From: Escallonia rubra
Taxonomy: Eukaryota > Streptophyta > Magnoliopsida > Escalloniales > Escalloniaceae
Direction of reading: 5' to 3'
NCBI GenBank assembly: GCA_033065855.1
Contig: JAVXUO010003159.1
Coordinates: forward strand, 62,001-126,000
Length of the DNA: 64,000 nucleotides
Below are positions 1 through 18,090 of this stretch, piece after piece (position 1 is the first letter of the stretch; each line of letters opens with the position of its first letter). The notes beneath the pieces were generated by a model. That model was given only the letters and a program-made list of their open reading frames with translations. It made no database searches and was not told the origin of the DNA. Both the position numbers and the translations under genes were made by a program.

Positions 1-1139
1 TAACACTCACAAACATCCTTTTTCTGAATGTCAGATATGGAACGTTGCTTGATGTTTGACAAAACAAAATAAAAGGCTAGACTAGTGCCTATTAGACAAC
101 AGATAAACCGCTCATTATTGCCTGCATAAATGTTGTCCCACTACATTAAAACAACTTAAGAAGCGGAAAAGACTAATCACAAAGCGAATGACGAGCTGAA
201 AATTTCCAAAAAATATTCACCATATCAACAAGGTAACTTACAAAAATGCATATACATTAGTTAGGAAATTTTAGTTCGTCAATGAAATGTTACGATTAAA
301 CAGTTGCTATCTGTTAGCCACTAAGTAGCACGGACGCGGACACCGCGTCCGACACCGACCGGGACACCCGACACCGGAATTTCCAAAAAAAAGAGATTTT
401 GGACACCGCAGGACACCGCTGAATTTTTTTCATGTATTTTTTCTTATGTATATATATAGTCATTAAATATCAAATACATTCTACATCTAAATAGTAAACA
501 ATAATCAATAACCACAAACAAGCAACTCAAATAAAAGTCATACCTAAAATCTAAATGCAATATAGTACAAAGAACGTGGTACATAACATAAACAAAGTAC
601 TTCCCTACTCAACTCTTACTAAGTCATGCAAACAGGTAAAAGAAACAGGGAAAGAGCCCTCTTCTTTACCGCCCAAACAGGGAACAGAAACAGGGAACTC
701 TTGCAAAGTAATAAGAAATTACTTCAATACTTAACTCTTACAAAGTCACACAACAATTATCTCTTTCCTTGGACCAAGGGCTCAATCTACATCAATAGTC
801 TAATCTTCGAATGTACCAAAACGAGAGAGATGGGAGAGAAAGGAGAGACCTCAGGAAAGAAGGAAAAAAGAGATAGATGAAAGAAAAAGACAAAGGTACC
901 CGTTGCTGCCCCGGCGACCAGTTTGGAACGATCGTCTGCTTCGTTCTCTTCTCTTGACGCCACGGGAAGAAGACTCAGAACGGTCATGGGTTGATCCAAT
1001 TAGGGCTTCCTTAAAGTCTATTTCTAAAAGAGCTCCAAAATTGTCAATTATTACACACAAACCCCCAGAATAAGTTTGAAAATTTGTTCCTTGGCCCCGT
1101 ACTTTTGGACACTTCTTCACAACAAGTACTTATGAGGAC
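1..1139. other. Intergenic, no gene seen
   Basis: No coding region is supported here. Around 330-419 there is a GC-richer patch with repeated GGACACCG-like words, the style seen at the ends of some plant DNA transposons, but no partner end was found. The short open frames at 626-1,120 show no family resemblance. Confidence 0.5.
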
Positions 1140-1147
1140 GCTTACGA

Positions 1148-1999
1148 TATAGTTATCAATACCGTAAGGCCGGTATGTACTGTTTTTATCTTTACTGATA
1201 ATGTATCTCTTAAATTTTATACCGGTCAATATATCGCTCTGTACCGGCCGGTACAGGTGATACCCACCGAGATATTGTGTTTTGTAACAATTTAAAAAAA
1301 AATGTAAAAGTAACAAATTTTGTTAGAAATTTTGTAAATTGACGATATAAAGACTAAATAGAAAAAAAATCTAAGTTCTATTATACTAATCAAAATCTCT
1401 GTAGTCTCATGCTCATAAAATTCATTACAATTTACAAAATCTTTTCTGATAAGTTTTCAATATTCACTTATCTTTGATTTACTACATACCTAGAAGCTTT
1501 GATCATATTATTTTATCTATATGATGTATTCCGTAATACTTTACACACACATGCTCGAGCACACATGCACACACAAAAAACACAATTTATGAACACAAAG
1601 ACATCATTATTGAACAAATTGCTTATTCTTATATAAGAATGTACAAATTAGATCGTTAAGGGAGGGGGGGGGGGGGGGGATAGTCTAAGAGGAGATAATT
1701 CAATTGAATAAGTTATTTGTTTCTAATATCACTGTATGGAAACAAACATCTTACTTGGGAGCCAATAGCTTATTTGAAAAGTATGATGAATCAAGCTCTA
1801 CAAGACAAACAAATTATTTTAGAGGAGTTGTAGATAAAAAAAAAGTATACTTATATATTGTTAGGTCGCCAATGAATAAATAATACATATAGATATTGGT
1901 AATGAAAATTTTGAGACGGTATCAAGACGACACATTTATTGTTACGTACTATTTCGCAGAGAAAACGGTACGCACTCCAGTACGGTATTCATAACTATT
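1148..1999. mobile_element. Non-autonomous hAT-like DNA transposon
   Basis: The two ends are inverted and similar: left TATAGTTATCAATACCG, right (reverse complement) AATAGTTATGAATACCG. The similarity continues inward with GGTAC-type words. The element is flanked by an exact 8-bp direct repeat GCTTACGA (1,140-1,147 and 2,000-2,007), the target duplication length of the hAT superfamily. The 852-bp interior has no transposase frame and holds a 16-G run at 1,664-1,679. Superfamily placement rests on duplication length and is an inference. Confidence 0.7.
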
Positions 2000-2134
2000 G
2001 CTTACGAGGCGATGAATGGACAAGGATTCTAGAAAGTTCATTAACTCTCTAAACATGATTTCTGTATATTGAGATAATTCTAAAGATTTGGAGGAGAACT
2101 CTAGAAACGTAATAGACTTGTAAATATCTCGATA

Positions 2135-2314
2135 GGATTAGGATCCCTTGTTGTAACCTATAGTTACAGCATGGGTGCTGTGCTGGATGTTGAGAGAGGG
2201 GGATGAGAGAGAGGGGGAAGAGAGAGAGTAACCATGGTTTACAGCCTCCTCTCTCTCAGTATCCATCACAGCACCCCTGCTGTAACCATGGGTTACAATA
2301 GGGGATCTTAATCC
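2135..2314. mobile_element. MULE-type MITE, near-complete hairpin
   Basis: The 180-bp unit is mostly an inverted repeat. The left arm GGATTAGGATCCC...GTTACAGCATGGGTGCTGTG pairs with the right arm when reversed. A purine-rich GAGAGAGG tract forms part of the stem and loop. It is flanked by a perfect 9-bp direct repeat ATCTCGATA (2,126-2,134 and 2,315-2,323), the length made by Mutator-like transposases. It has no coding capacity. Confidence 0.85.
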
Positions 2315-2323
2315 ATCTCGATA

Positions 2324-2700
2324 CTGTTATATATAGTTCTTGAGACGGAATGTAGACCATAAAATCAAATGTATCCCTACTGTCTATTGAGAAGGTATAA
2401 TAGTATAAATAGCTAAGGCCTCACTTGGCCAAGGCATAGATAGATCCAAACATTGTAGCATTCTTTAGGCAATACACTAAATATCATTCTCCAAAACTCT
2501 CATTTTTTTTTGTTCATTTTGTTTTTCTTTATTCATTTGCTATTAACATCGCTCAGCCCGAGGGATAGGCTGACTTAGCATACAAGCGGAGGGCTTGATT
2601 TAACTAAGTGCCACGCGGTCGACTTTGAAAAGTCTTCAGTGTCGTGACATGAGGTATTTCGAAATTAAAAAAAATCGGATACCGCTGAAGGTTGTTTGGA
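2324..2700 (+). repeat. Probable degenerate LTR remnant
   Basis: A TATA-like motif (around 2,400-2,412) is followed by a stretch of the style found in R-U5 of plant Ty3/gypsy LTRs, ending in a 'gagggcttgatttaactaagtgccacgcgg' type segment split here around 2,588-2,618. No boundaries or target duplication could be placed, so this is a weak call. Confidence 0.3.
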
Positions 2701-2949
2701 GGTGTCAGTTGTTATCGGATACCATACCTCGTCCCATATAAGGTGTCGGTGCTTCCTAGGTTAGCCATAAACAAGGTTTCTAGTACATCATCATCTTAAC
2801 CTCAGTATCAATTCTAACACTCTCAACTTTGACCACAAGACAACTTTAACCTCACCTCGTAAAGTAAGCATAGGAAGCTGGAAGCGAATAAACAAATCAA
2901 GAGAAATAGAAAACACCTATTAAATCTCGTCAATTATGATGAACACTAC

Positions 2950-5040
2950 TGTGAGGCCCCGATCTTAATTAACTTCTAATCATTTTATTAAGTTTAAACA
3001 TATTTAATTTTGATTGAAATAATATGATCGTGTTATATTATTTGTCTACATAAAATGAATATTGAAATTAAGTTGTGGGTCCAAAATGTAATTATGTAAA
3101 ACTTTAGAGTTAAAAAGTAGTTATGCAAAGCTTTGGGATCAATTTCAAAATATCCTAAGTTAGCCATAAGGGGTCACGTGAAGGGGTGTGGGATTAATAG
3201 CATGTTGGTGTGCCACCTATGTTTGGTGGTGAGTAATCAAAGGAAAGAATAAAAAAAATGGGAAGAGAAGTTAAGTGGATAATTTAGAAACAAAAGAGAA
3301 GGTGGGAAGGAAGAGAACCATTCGGCCAAGAGAAACAAAGAGAAAGGAAAGAGTGGGAAAAGAAAAGAGAGAAAGAAGAAGGAAGAAAAGAAAAGAGAGA
3401 AAGGAAGAAGAGAAGAAGAAAAGGAAGAGTAAAGGAGGGGGATTTGCATCAACTTTCTCCTATTGGCTTGAGCTTAATTTTCTTGGTAGGTTATCTTGTT
3501 CTTTTAGGTTTTAAAGCATGTTAGAGAAGTATTATGATGTCAGTAAAACACTTATATATATTTTCGAAATGATTCAAGGAGAAGGGGGTTCATGTATACT
3601 GAAATCTGCAAAAACAGTCATGGAATTATGGTACTTTTTGGTGCTTAGAAATGTATACTTTTAGTTAAGATATAAACCTGGTTATTTTATATGTTATACT
3701 AGTACATGTATAGAGTATACATACCAAATTTAAGATTATTCCAAGTACTATTGCTATGGTTTAAAATTCGTGGCTTGGAACCTATCTTGTGAAACTGTTG
3801 CTAGGCAGATTCTGAAGTTTGTCTTTTTAAAGGGCTTAATATGATCTTAAATCAATATTTTCGTGTCAAGTAAAATACTGGGATGTAGATATTTAAGTCT
3901 AGTTTTCATAAATATATAGTTTGACTGTAGACGCCTTGTAATTAAATTGTTATGATTTTCGGAGTACAGAATACTCCTGCTGCCATTTGAAATACTGGGC
4001 AGATTAGGTTACATGTTTGGCATGTATTGTTGATAATACGGTAAATATAACTCGACAGGGGATTAAACCTCTTTTGAGGTACTTGATGACATTCATGTTG
4101 ACGTATGTACATGATTATGCATATCACGTGAAGGAGGAGGAAAAAAAGTGAGTTGAGGGTGTTATTTGCCGGGGTTGGAAGTTATCCGGCCAGGGTTCTC
4201 GTTCTCGTTCATGTCTTGATAGTGCGCACTAGCTATGCGTACTAATTCTCGAAAGGAATTATTGGCATGCCTGTGATGACGTTGGACTTCTTTTATCGAA
4301 CCCGCTACATCAGTTGGTTGCGATACGAAAAGTCTCTCGCACTCAGGGAAGGTTGGCTCGTGCATGATGGGCATTTTTGCATATTGATATTCTCGTACTT
4401 GGCTTATATTTGTCTTGAACTTTTTGTACTGTATGGTTATTCTTGGCGAGATCAAGTTAATATTTAGGTCTTGCTTGTCATTCTCGTGTATGTTCTACAA
4501 GATTTCAAATCTTGCTCGATATGTTATTCTCGTTTCTTTTGAAGGCAAGTGTGAGCAGATGCTTGCATGTGTTACTCGATATGTTAAATTATTCTTAAGT
4601 ACGTAGGTATCATCTGTTCAAGTGACTTGCATGTTCATACTAACTATACATAATATGATCAAGTCATGTTTGGACTTAAAAGCACCGGATACCCTACTGA
4701 GCCATTAGGCTGACCCATTCCCGATACTTTTTTTTCCTAGGTTCGGAGTCGGAGTATCTGCCAAGGGACGAAGAGGATTACCTCGGGGAGACTCAAGAGT
4801 ATTACGCTGGGTGAGCAACGTTTAGTTGTTCTTCTTTTATTTTGGAGTGTAGTACTTGTATAGTAGAGAGGTGGTCTGTAATATAATGTTTCGCTCAGTC
4901 TTTCCACTTATGGACGACTGTAATGTTTAAGCATACTTCCGCTGTTTCTTTTGAGGTTTTGTAGTAAAGCTCTGTTTATCCTTGAGGTATATGTGTTAAC
5001 CAGCCTGTTTAGCGTTGCGCCCCTTCCGGGGGGCGTGACA
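2950..5040 (+). mobile_element. Solo LTR of an LTR retrotransposon (Ty3/gypsy-like)
   Basis: The segment begins TGTGAGGCCCCG and ends CGGGGGGCGTGACA, so it has the TG...CA ends of an LTR. It is flanked by an exact 5-bp direct repeat ACTAC (2,945-2,949 and 5,041-5,045), the integrase-made target duplication. The 2,091 bp contain no gag-pol frames, and no second LTR lies nearby, so this is a solo LTR left by LTR-LTR recombination. The end sequences resemble gypsy elements; the lineage is not determined. Short open frames inside (for example 3,275-3,514) are low-complexity. Confidence 0.88.
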
Positions 5041-5045
5041 ACTAC

Positions 5046-5826
5046 AGTCCGAAAACACGGCTAAATTATCGACGGAAAAGAAGGAAATGCAAGAAAAATT
5101 TACCAATCAAAGAGCGGTGCGCGAGATGGACGGAATCTCCACAGTTGTTTGGCGATTGAAGATTAGAGATGAACTAAGGTTCTGATTGTACTGAAAGTTA
5201 TTCAGTTTTTCAACATTTTTCGGCAGCACGAGAAAGAGTAGCGAAGAAAGCGGTTCGATTTCTCTCTCTAGATACGGGAACTGTAGAGAAAGAGGGACGC
5301 ACACAAAAATCCAAAAGTACGGTTGATGCGGGGGGCCACCGAGGATAGTGTTTTGTCCCCAAACTACTGAAATACCCTCGCTTTGCTTCTTGAATTGCCT
5401 CTTAGGATTTGATAGAAAAGACTTTTCTCATATTTTGGCCAAAATAAAAAGGCTTCAAGCTTAGCTTACGAGTGGTATTAAGTATGTGCCAATATTTATA
5501 AATAAAAGGTTATTTGCAAAATTTTGATAGAAGTGCTGCAGAATAGAGCTGGAGCAATTAGACTTAAGGATGGAGGACAATCCTGTAATGAGATGGAGAT
5601 TTTGTCGATACTATTTTTTTTCTTGCTCTTTTATGTGAAGGCGATATTTTCCAAATATACATAGGGGTCGTTTGCTCTTTGTTGTGAATGAAGTTGTAGA
5701 GCGCGTTTGGATTTCATCCTCAAAACTAAATTTTGATTATTAATTAATTTTTTGAAATTACTCTTAGATTATTTTGATCAATATTAGCTTTAAGTTATAC
5801 ATGATGTTTCACTAAAAATATACATA
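5046..5826. other. Intergenic, no gene seen
   Basis: Flank of the solo LTR. A 22-bp copy of AAATATACATAGGGGTCGTTTG sits at 5,653-5,674 and is repeated at 5,816-5,837, where it forms the left end of the next element. The first copy may be the stub of an older related insertion. Nothing else was recognised. Confidence 0.5.
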
Positions 5827-6906
5827 GGGGTCGTTTGACACATTTTTTTTTTTGCTATTTTTTGGCCCACTTTTTTGTTGTTATTGTTGCAAAAGCTCAT
5901 AAAAGTGGGGTGTTTAGTTGAGTTCTCTTTTTTAAAAAGGCCCAAGAGATTAAAAATTGGTGGCCATTTTTTTAAAAAGAGGTCAAAGCTCTTTTCTTCT
6001 TCTCTTTTCACGCGGAGGCTGTTGGCACATTAATGAGGTCGCCCATTCGAGCCTCACTAGCAACAAAAATGCCATTTTTTCGAGCTGGGTATAAAACCCA
6101 CCTAATAGGTTTCTTTCATCTCTCTTTTTCTTTTTTCTCTCTCCCCCTCCGTCCGAAAGCCCTAAATTAAAAATCTAATCGGAATTTGGCAAGTGATTGA
6201 GAGACAGCGGTTGGTTGAGGTGACTGTTGGTGGACGTGATTAGTGGCGGTTCGGCGATTGGCGGTGTTAGGCTGTCGTGACGGTGAAGAGAGGCGCAGGG
6301 GCTGGGCTGTTGACATGGCGAAGAGAGGCGCTGCGGCTGTGTTGCTGTGGCGGCGAAGAGAGGCCCGACGGTTTGGCTGTCGTCACTTTTTGAGGTGCGA
6401 CGGCGTGGATGACCAACGGCGGGTTTGGGTGGTTCACTTGAGGGACTGGGTCGTCCTGTTTCTCATGAAATTGCAGTGGGTTTGTATCGCCGGTTGTGAT
6501 GTCCGCTGACGACGGACAACTGTGGCCCGATCTGGGTGTCGACGGTGTGCCGGTGGGCAATCTACACTTGTTTAGGATTAAAATGAACTAATGTTGGTTT
6601 AATTATGTTTAATAATGTTGGTTGTTATTCATTGTAATGTTGGAAAATTATGTTTAATTATTTGTAAGATATTGTAATATAGTTGCTTAATTACCTTTAA
6701 TAATGTTTAATTATGTAAAAATATATATTAAAAAATATATAAACCCAAAGAGTTGTCATGTCAAACGCTTGCTCTTTTCTGTTTTTTGAAAAAATAAACT
6801 CTGTCAAACAGTCACCAATTTTTTAAACTTGTAAAAAAAAAACCAGAACTCTTCTTTTTTTTTTATTAATAAAAATTAAAAACTGATAGCCATACCAAAC
6901 AGACCC
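5827..6906. mobile_element. Harbinger/Tourist-like element with GC-rich interior
   Basis: The left end GGGGTCGTTTGAC and the reversed right end GGGTCTGTTTGG are similar and of the GGGNCTGTTTGG type common in PIF/Harbinger-derived MITEs. Both flanks carry ATA (5,824-5,826 and 6,907-6,909), a possible 3-bp target duplication, though it is not the usual TTA/TAA. The interior 6,120-6,560 is markedly GC-richer than its surroundings (CGGCG-rich, open in both strands as 6,243-6,509 plus and 6,267-6,560 minus), suggesting captured 5' gene sequence. No protein family was recognised. Confidence 0.5.
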
Positions 6907-6909
6907 ATA

Positions 6910-8500
6910 GTGTTTGGGTAAAAACAGTGCAAACAGTTTCAATAAGAAAAACAACGAAAAATTTAGTATTTGAACAAAATATGTTATACATCTATATTTA
7001 ATAGAGATATGATGATATTTTATTGTGGTCAAACTTGATTATTAAAAAGCAATTAACTCATAATTCATGTTTTTCTCAGTTTATGCAGTTTTTTGACATC
7101 AGAAAGCTGAGTTAATGGTTTTGGAATATTTTTCGAACTATAAACTTTATGTTAGTTGTATGCATCAGTAGAGAGGGGGGACCAATACCGGCAATACGTA
7201 CTACAACGCATGCGAGCAATTTCAGACGTCCAATCTCAACTACCTCAAGGCATAAATCTGACTCATCTTTTTGGATCAACGGCTGAGATTATCTTCATAG
7301 ATCTACTACTACTATGTGATGAATGGCTCACACGTGTTCTTGTGCAGGCTTTTGGTTGCGGATTTCCCGCCATTGAGGGCAGAGCACCCAGCAGCTGGGT
7401 CCCTTTTCTTTTCTCTTTTTTTTACTCTAATCTCTTTTATAATTACCTTCCTTTTGTCAAAAATAGGACTTTTTTTTTTTATTTTAATTTTATCTCTTTT
7501 CTTGTTATTAACGAAGCAATCTAAGTCAACAAACCCACTTTATCGATTACATCTGATATTTGTAGGGATGTTGAAACATTCGGTTACCAATATATTTCGA
7601 TTAAAGAGACAATTTATTAGTTTGTTAACTACTATGATCCTGAAACGTTTCCATAATTGTCTTGTCTGACCAAAAAACCCTCTATAGGTATTACAAGGCG
7701 CCCCCCAACTCTAGGACACGAGCCAGATGGGTTGTTCCAATGTTCTGTCAACTGTGTTGATCCTACTGGTTGTAGAACATATGTGCCAAGCAAGAAGCTA
7801 CCCTCCTCCTACTGCTACTCTAGAGTTATATCGAAGCAACACAATCGAACTTGAGACATGTTGTGAAGTACTTTAAGAGCGCAAAAGCTCTACTTTGGGC
7901 TGAAAGAGAGCTCGGCAAGATTTTCAACTATAGACGAGTTTGCTAGACTACCATTGGTGGTAAGTGAGATGATGCCGTTCAAGTGTAGAAACCATCTCCT
8001 GTACAGAAGCATGTGGCACAGTTACTGAAACCAAGATTTTCAGTTTTTCTCTTTCTCCATCCTTCCTCCAAGATCTCGAATACGATTTGTTAAGGGTTAC
8101 AGACAAGTCTTAATGCGAGTATTAAGAAGGCTGCACTTACGAGTTCCTCATGAAGCAAGCTTGGAAGCTTTGATCTCCTTAGGAAGACGATATAACCTCA
8201 ACTGGAGACTGGTGAATCAAAGACAGGAGTTTGTCCTAATTTTAGGTCAATAATGGTGTTCGGTAACTAGGGTAGGGCAGCTCTAAGTTTAACATTGTTT
8301 GCTTAGCGTCTCTACTTCCATCTCTTCTTTACGTTAATTTCACTTGATCATCAGGCTATGTCCTCCTTTCTCATGGTAGCAACAAACTTTTTATAGGTCA
8401 AACCATGAAAGCTCATCTTTTAGACTAAACATGCTGAAGGAAACTACAGCAAGAAGCACGCAAGCAAGTTGTATAATTGCATGATGATTCTTCCAATATT
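6910..8500. other. Intergenic, no gene seen
   Basis: Stretch between the Harbinger-like element and the 3' end of LysA. Open frames at 7,156-7,669 are rich in F/L and look like chance frames over poly(T) tracts. No RNA gene or clear element ends were found. The last few hundred bases may include the LysA 3' untranslated region. Confidence 0.45.
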
Positions 8501-8631
8501 TATTCTCTTGGATTAGAACTAGCCAATGATTAAACTACTACAATACAGTACCACACTGATATTGAGAACCATTAATGCAGCCATTACAAGCAAAGGTTAA
8601 GCACCTTACACCATTAAGGTACATAATTTTA

Positions 8632-15500
<6,869 letters not shown>

Positions 15501-15655
15501 TTACTCAGCAGCCAAAACGGAATTGGTAGAATTGTCAATGTCCAGTAAAGCCTTGCCACGTGGCATTTAACTGCAGTTACGGCCAGAAATTTATAATTTT
15601 GACGTCTACTTTTACACTTTATTTTAAAGTGACGAGAAAATATTAGTAATTTTTT

Positions 15656-16640
15656 GGGCTAATTATACTTATGTTCCTGAGGTTATGGTATAATTACAGG
15701 TAAGGACAATAGTTTGGATAAATTACACTTATGTCCGTTGACCAAACGGAATCTTAAAAATCCTAACGGTTTTAATGAAAAGATTTTATTGCCCCTAAGT
15801 TGGAATTTTATTTTTTTTAATGCCATTAATTTCATCTTAAAAAAAAGAAAAAGAAAGATTAATGTCATTACTCCCCCCCCCCCCCCCCCCCCACGCCCCC
15901 AACCCAATTTCTGTCTCAAACTCCCCGCAACACCCCTTCGCCGCCCATCGGCCTCCCCGTCGCCTCACCCACCCTCCCCCTTCCCCGTCGCCGCACCCAC
16001 CCACCCAATCAGACAGCAACGAAGACATGGTCGCCGTCAAGGAAATGCGCCAACAGATTGAATCCCGTGTGGACACCCTACACAACGTCTAGTTGGACTA
16101 GACCTCATCGCCTCCTTTCAAACCCTAATCCCCAACATCGCCTCCTCCATTGATCTCTCCGTTATAGTCATCTCCGCCTTCAACCACCGCCCTTTCACCC
16201 CCCTCCCCCCAAACCCAAACCCTAACCCTAACTTTAACCCCAATTTTAGCTCCAAGTTCCAGTCACCACACACCCCCGAGAAATCCAGCAATTTGAGGAG
16301 CAACCAGCAGGTAAAACCCTTGCTTGAAGTTTCGAGCCGATTGCCAGTAGCGGACAAGTTTTCCATTGATGAGAGTGGAGGGCCGTTAGCGGTAGTGAGG
16401 TCGATGGTGGCGGTGGGCCGTTAGCGGTAGTAAGGCTGAAATCAAAGGATTAAAATTTTAAAAAATATTCAGTATATACAGTATAAGGGATAGTATCGTC
16501 ATTTTAAAAATATGTATTGCTGACATCATTAAAAAAGTGCATTTTTTGGACAGAACCCTGACGGATGGATACGGTTAATACATTTTAAAAGTGTTTGGTC
16601 ACGAAATGTTACATTTTAAAACTGTGTCCTAGACTGTAAT
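15656..16640. mobile_element. Pack-MULE-like element between LysA and SFH1
   Basis: The left end GGGCTAATTATACTTATGTTCC and following ~130 bp match the reversed right end of the 38,763-39,727 element. The right end (reversed, from about 16,640: AATTACAG...AGGACACAG...AAAATGTAAC) matches that element's left subterminal region. So this is the same family in opposite orientation, apparently lacking the outermost ~45 bp on the right. TAATTTTTT occurs on both sides (15,647-15,655; 16,637-16,645), but it is low-complexity, so the duplication is uncertain. The interior is GC-rich gene-like sequence, with a 20-C run at 15,873-15,892. Confidence 0.65.
16020..16410 (+). pseudogene. Broken captured gene fragment, family not recognised
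   Basis: From about 16,020 the plus strand reads a coding-like segment (SNEDMVAVKEMRQQIESRVDTLHNV). After a frame change near 16,090 it continues as LDLIASFQTLIPNIASSIDLS, then an N-P repeat, then KFSIDESGGPLAVVRSMVAV. Codon style and GC content differ from the flanks. It looks like the N-terminal exon of a plant protein carried by the element and since broken by a frameshift. I do not recognise the family with confidence. The CCCTAACCCTAAC word at 16,218-16,232 is part of this N-P coding repeat. Confidence 0.4.
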
Positions 16641-17058
16641 TTTTTCACTTTATTTTCTTTAAGTTTCACTTTTTATGCTTTTGGCTTCTATTTAAATGGA
16701 GCATAAGTAACGAGGTAAAAAAATTGTTTTTAAATTCTTTGATTATTTTCGCTCTCTATAATATTTTGATCCATTTTTCTTTGTAAATTGATAACCAACG
16801 CGTCAATACCTGAATTAATTTAGACAACTTGATAATTATCAATAATTATGACCATATTTGATATTTGATGTCACAAGTTCTCAAACCCGATACTTTTTTC
16901 GGTAGTGTATAAGTAGTACGGAATATAAAACCAAATTTCCCGGGAAAAAATAGACGGGTAGAAATCGGTTAGGGCTGCGTGGGAAGTACCAGGAATTTGA
17001 ACGGAGTGGCTGCCATTTCGCACATCTTTCTCTCTCTCTTACACAAATGGATAAATCC

Positions 17059-17066
17059 TATATATA
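17059..17066 (+). promoter_or_regulatory. TATA box of SFH1
   Basis: TATATATA about 1.0 kb before the SFH1 start codon, followed by a CT-rich leader (17,146-17,160, 17,283-17,300). The distance implies a 5' leader with an intron; a likely acceptor is near 18,012 (GTGTAG). The leader structure is an inference. Confidence 0.45.
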
Positions 17067-18090
17067 GAATTCAGACTGGTCATGGCAACGAGGAGACCTC
17101 GTCAAAGCCATGACATTCATTCTGAGACATTCTTATAATCCCTGGGCTCTCTCTCTCTCTAAAAATAAGGTGTGGGACTGGTTCGCATGATTGCTGTCCG
17201 CATTTCGCGAGCATAATTCGGATGATTTAAAACACTCTCCCATTCCTAAAAGCCCCTGCATTTTTGTCACTGGTAATTCTTTGTCTTCCTCTCTCCCTCG
17301 TGCTTCCCTTCCCCTGGTCTTCAAGAAACAATTCAACAAATTCATTTGTGTAATGCCCATCATTCTTGATCCTGCTTATGACATGTTAGGCTTCTAGATA
17401 ATGTTGTTATGATTCTGGGTTATAGGACATTGTGGGTTGTGACTTCTAAATTGAAAAGCATTCTTGGTGATTATGTTTCTTGATTGGATGCTAAATAAGA
17501 TTGGTGGGGAAGTTTTGGATTTTGGGTTCATAGAAACTTTATATTGTTTTCTGAGATTGAATGATTACCTATGATGTTTTGGGGTCAAACAATGAGCATT
17601 GGTCCAAAAGTTTTAGGATCTTAACTTGATCCAATTGTGATCTATCCTAAGCATGTCCTGTGTTAGGTACCCGATTTCAAGCTCTCTCTCTCATTCTTTC
17701 ACATGCTTATTCCGATTGATTTAGCAGATATAGAGTTATTGTTTGGAATACATGGATTCATGGGCTGCATACAAGAACTCATACACGTAAATAAACATCG
17801 CGTGGTTACATAAATATTTTTGCATCGTATGCATAAATTGGTAGGCGGCGTTCTTTGCCAAATTTTTGAATGCACGGTGATGGCTCTATTCATGTTTTAG
17901 GATTTTAGACCCTAATTTCTAACTTTGTGGATATAGTTTATGAATATAGCTAGGTTCTTTGTACTAATTCTGAACTGATATCATTTCTGGTATTGGTTTT
18001 TGGAAAGGTGTAGGCATTTTGCAAGGGCTTAAGTGCTTGCATCGTGGAAGCTTTTGCTATCTCACTTGATCAATCTTGCGATTTGCAATC

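Noticed and set aside
6030-6070. CATTCGAGCCTC as a tRNA T-arm
   Set aside because: No acceptor stem or D-arm in the expected positions.
7156-7669. Overlapping frames of 117-122 codons as a gene
   Set aside because: Composition is F/L-rich over poly(T) tracts, with no domain, splice context or codon bias.
16211-16232. CCCAAACCCTAACCCTAAC as an interstitial telomere repeat
   Set aside because: It is only about three units and reads as an Asn-Pro coding repeat within the captured gene fragment.
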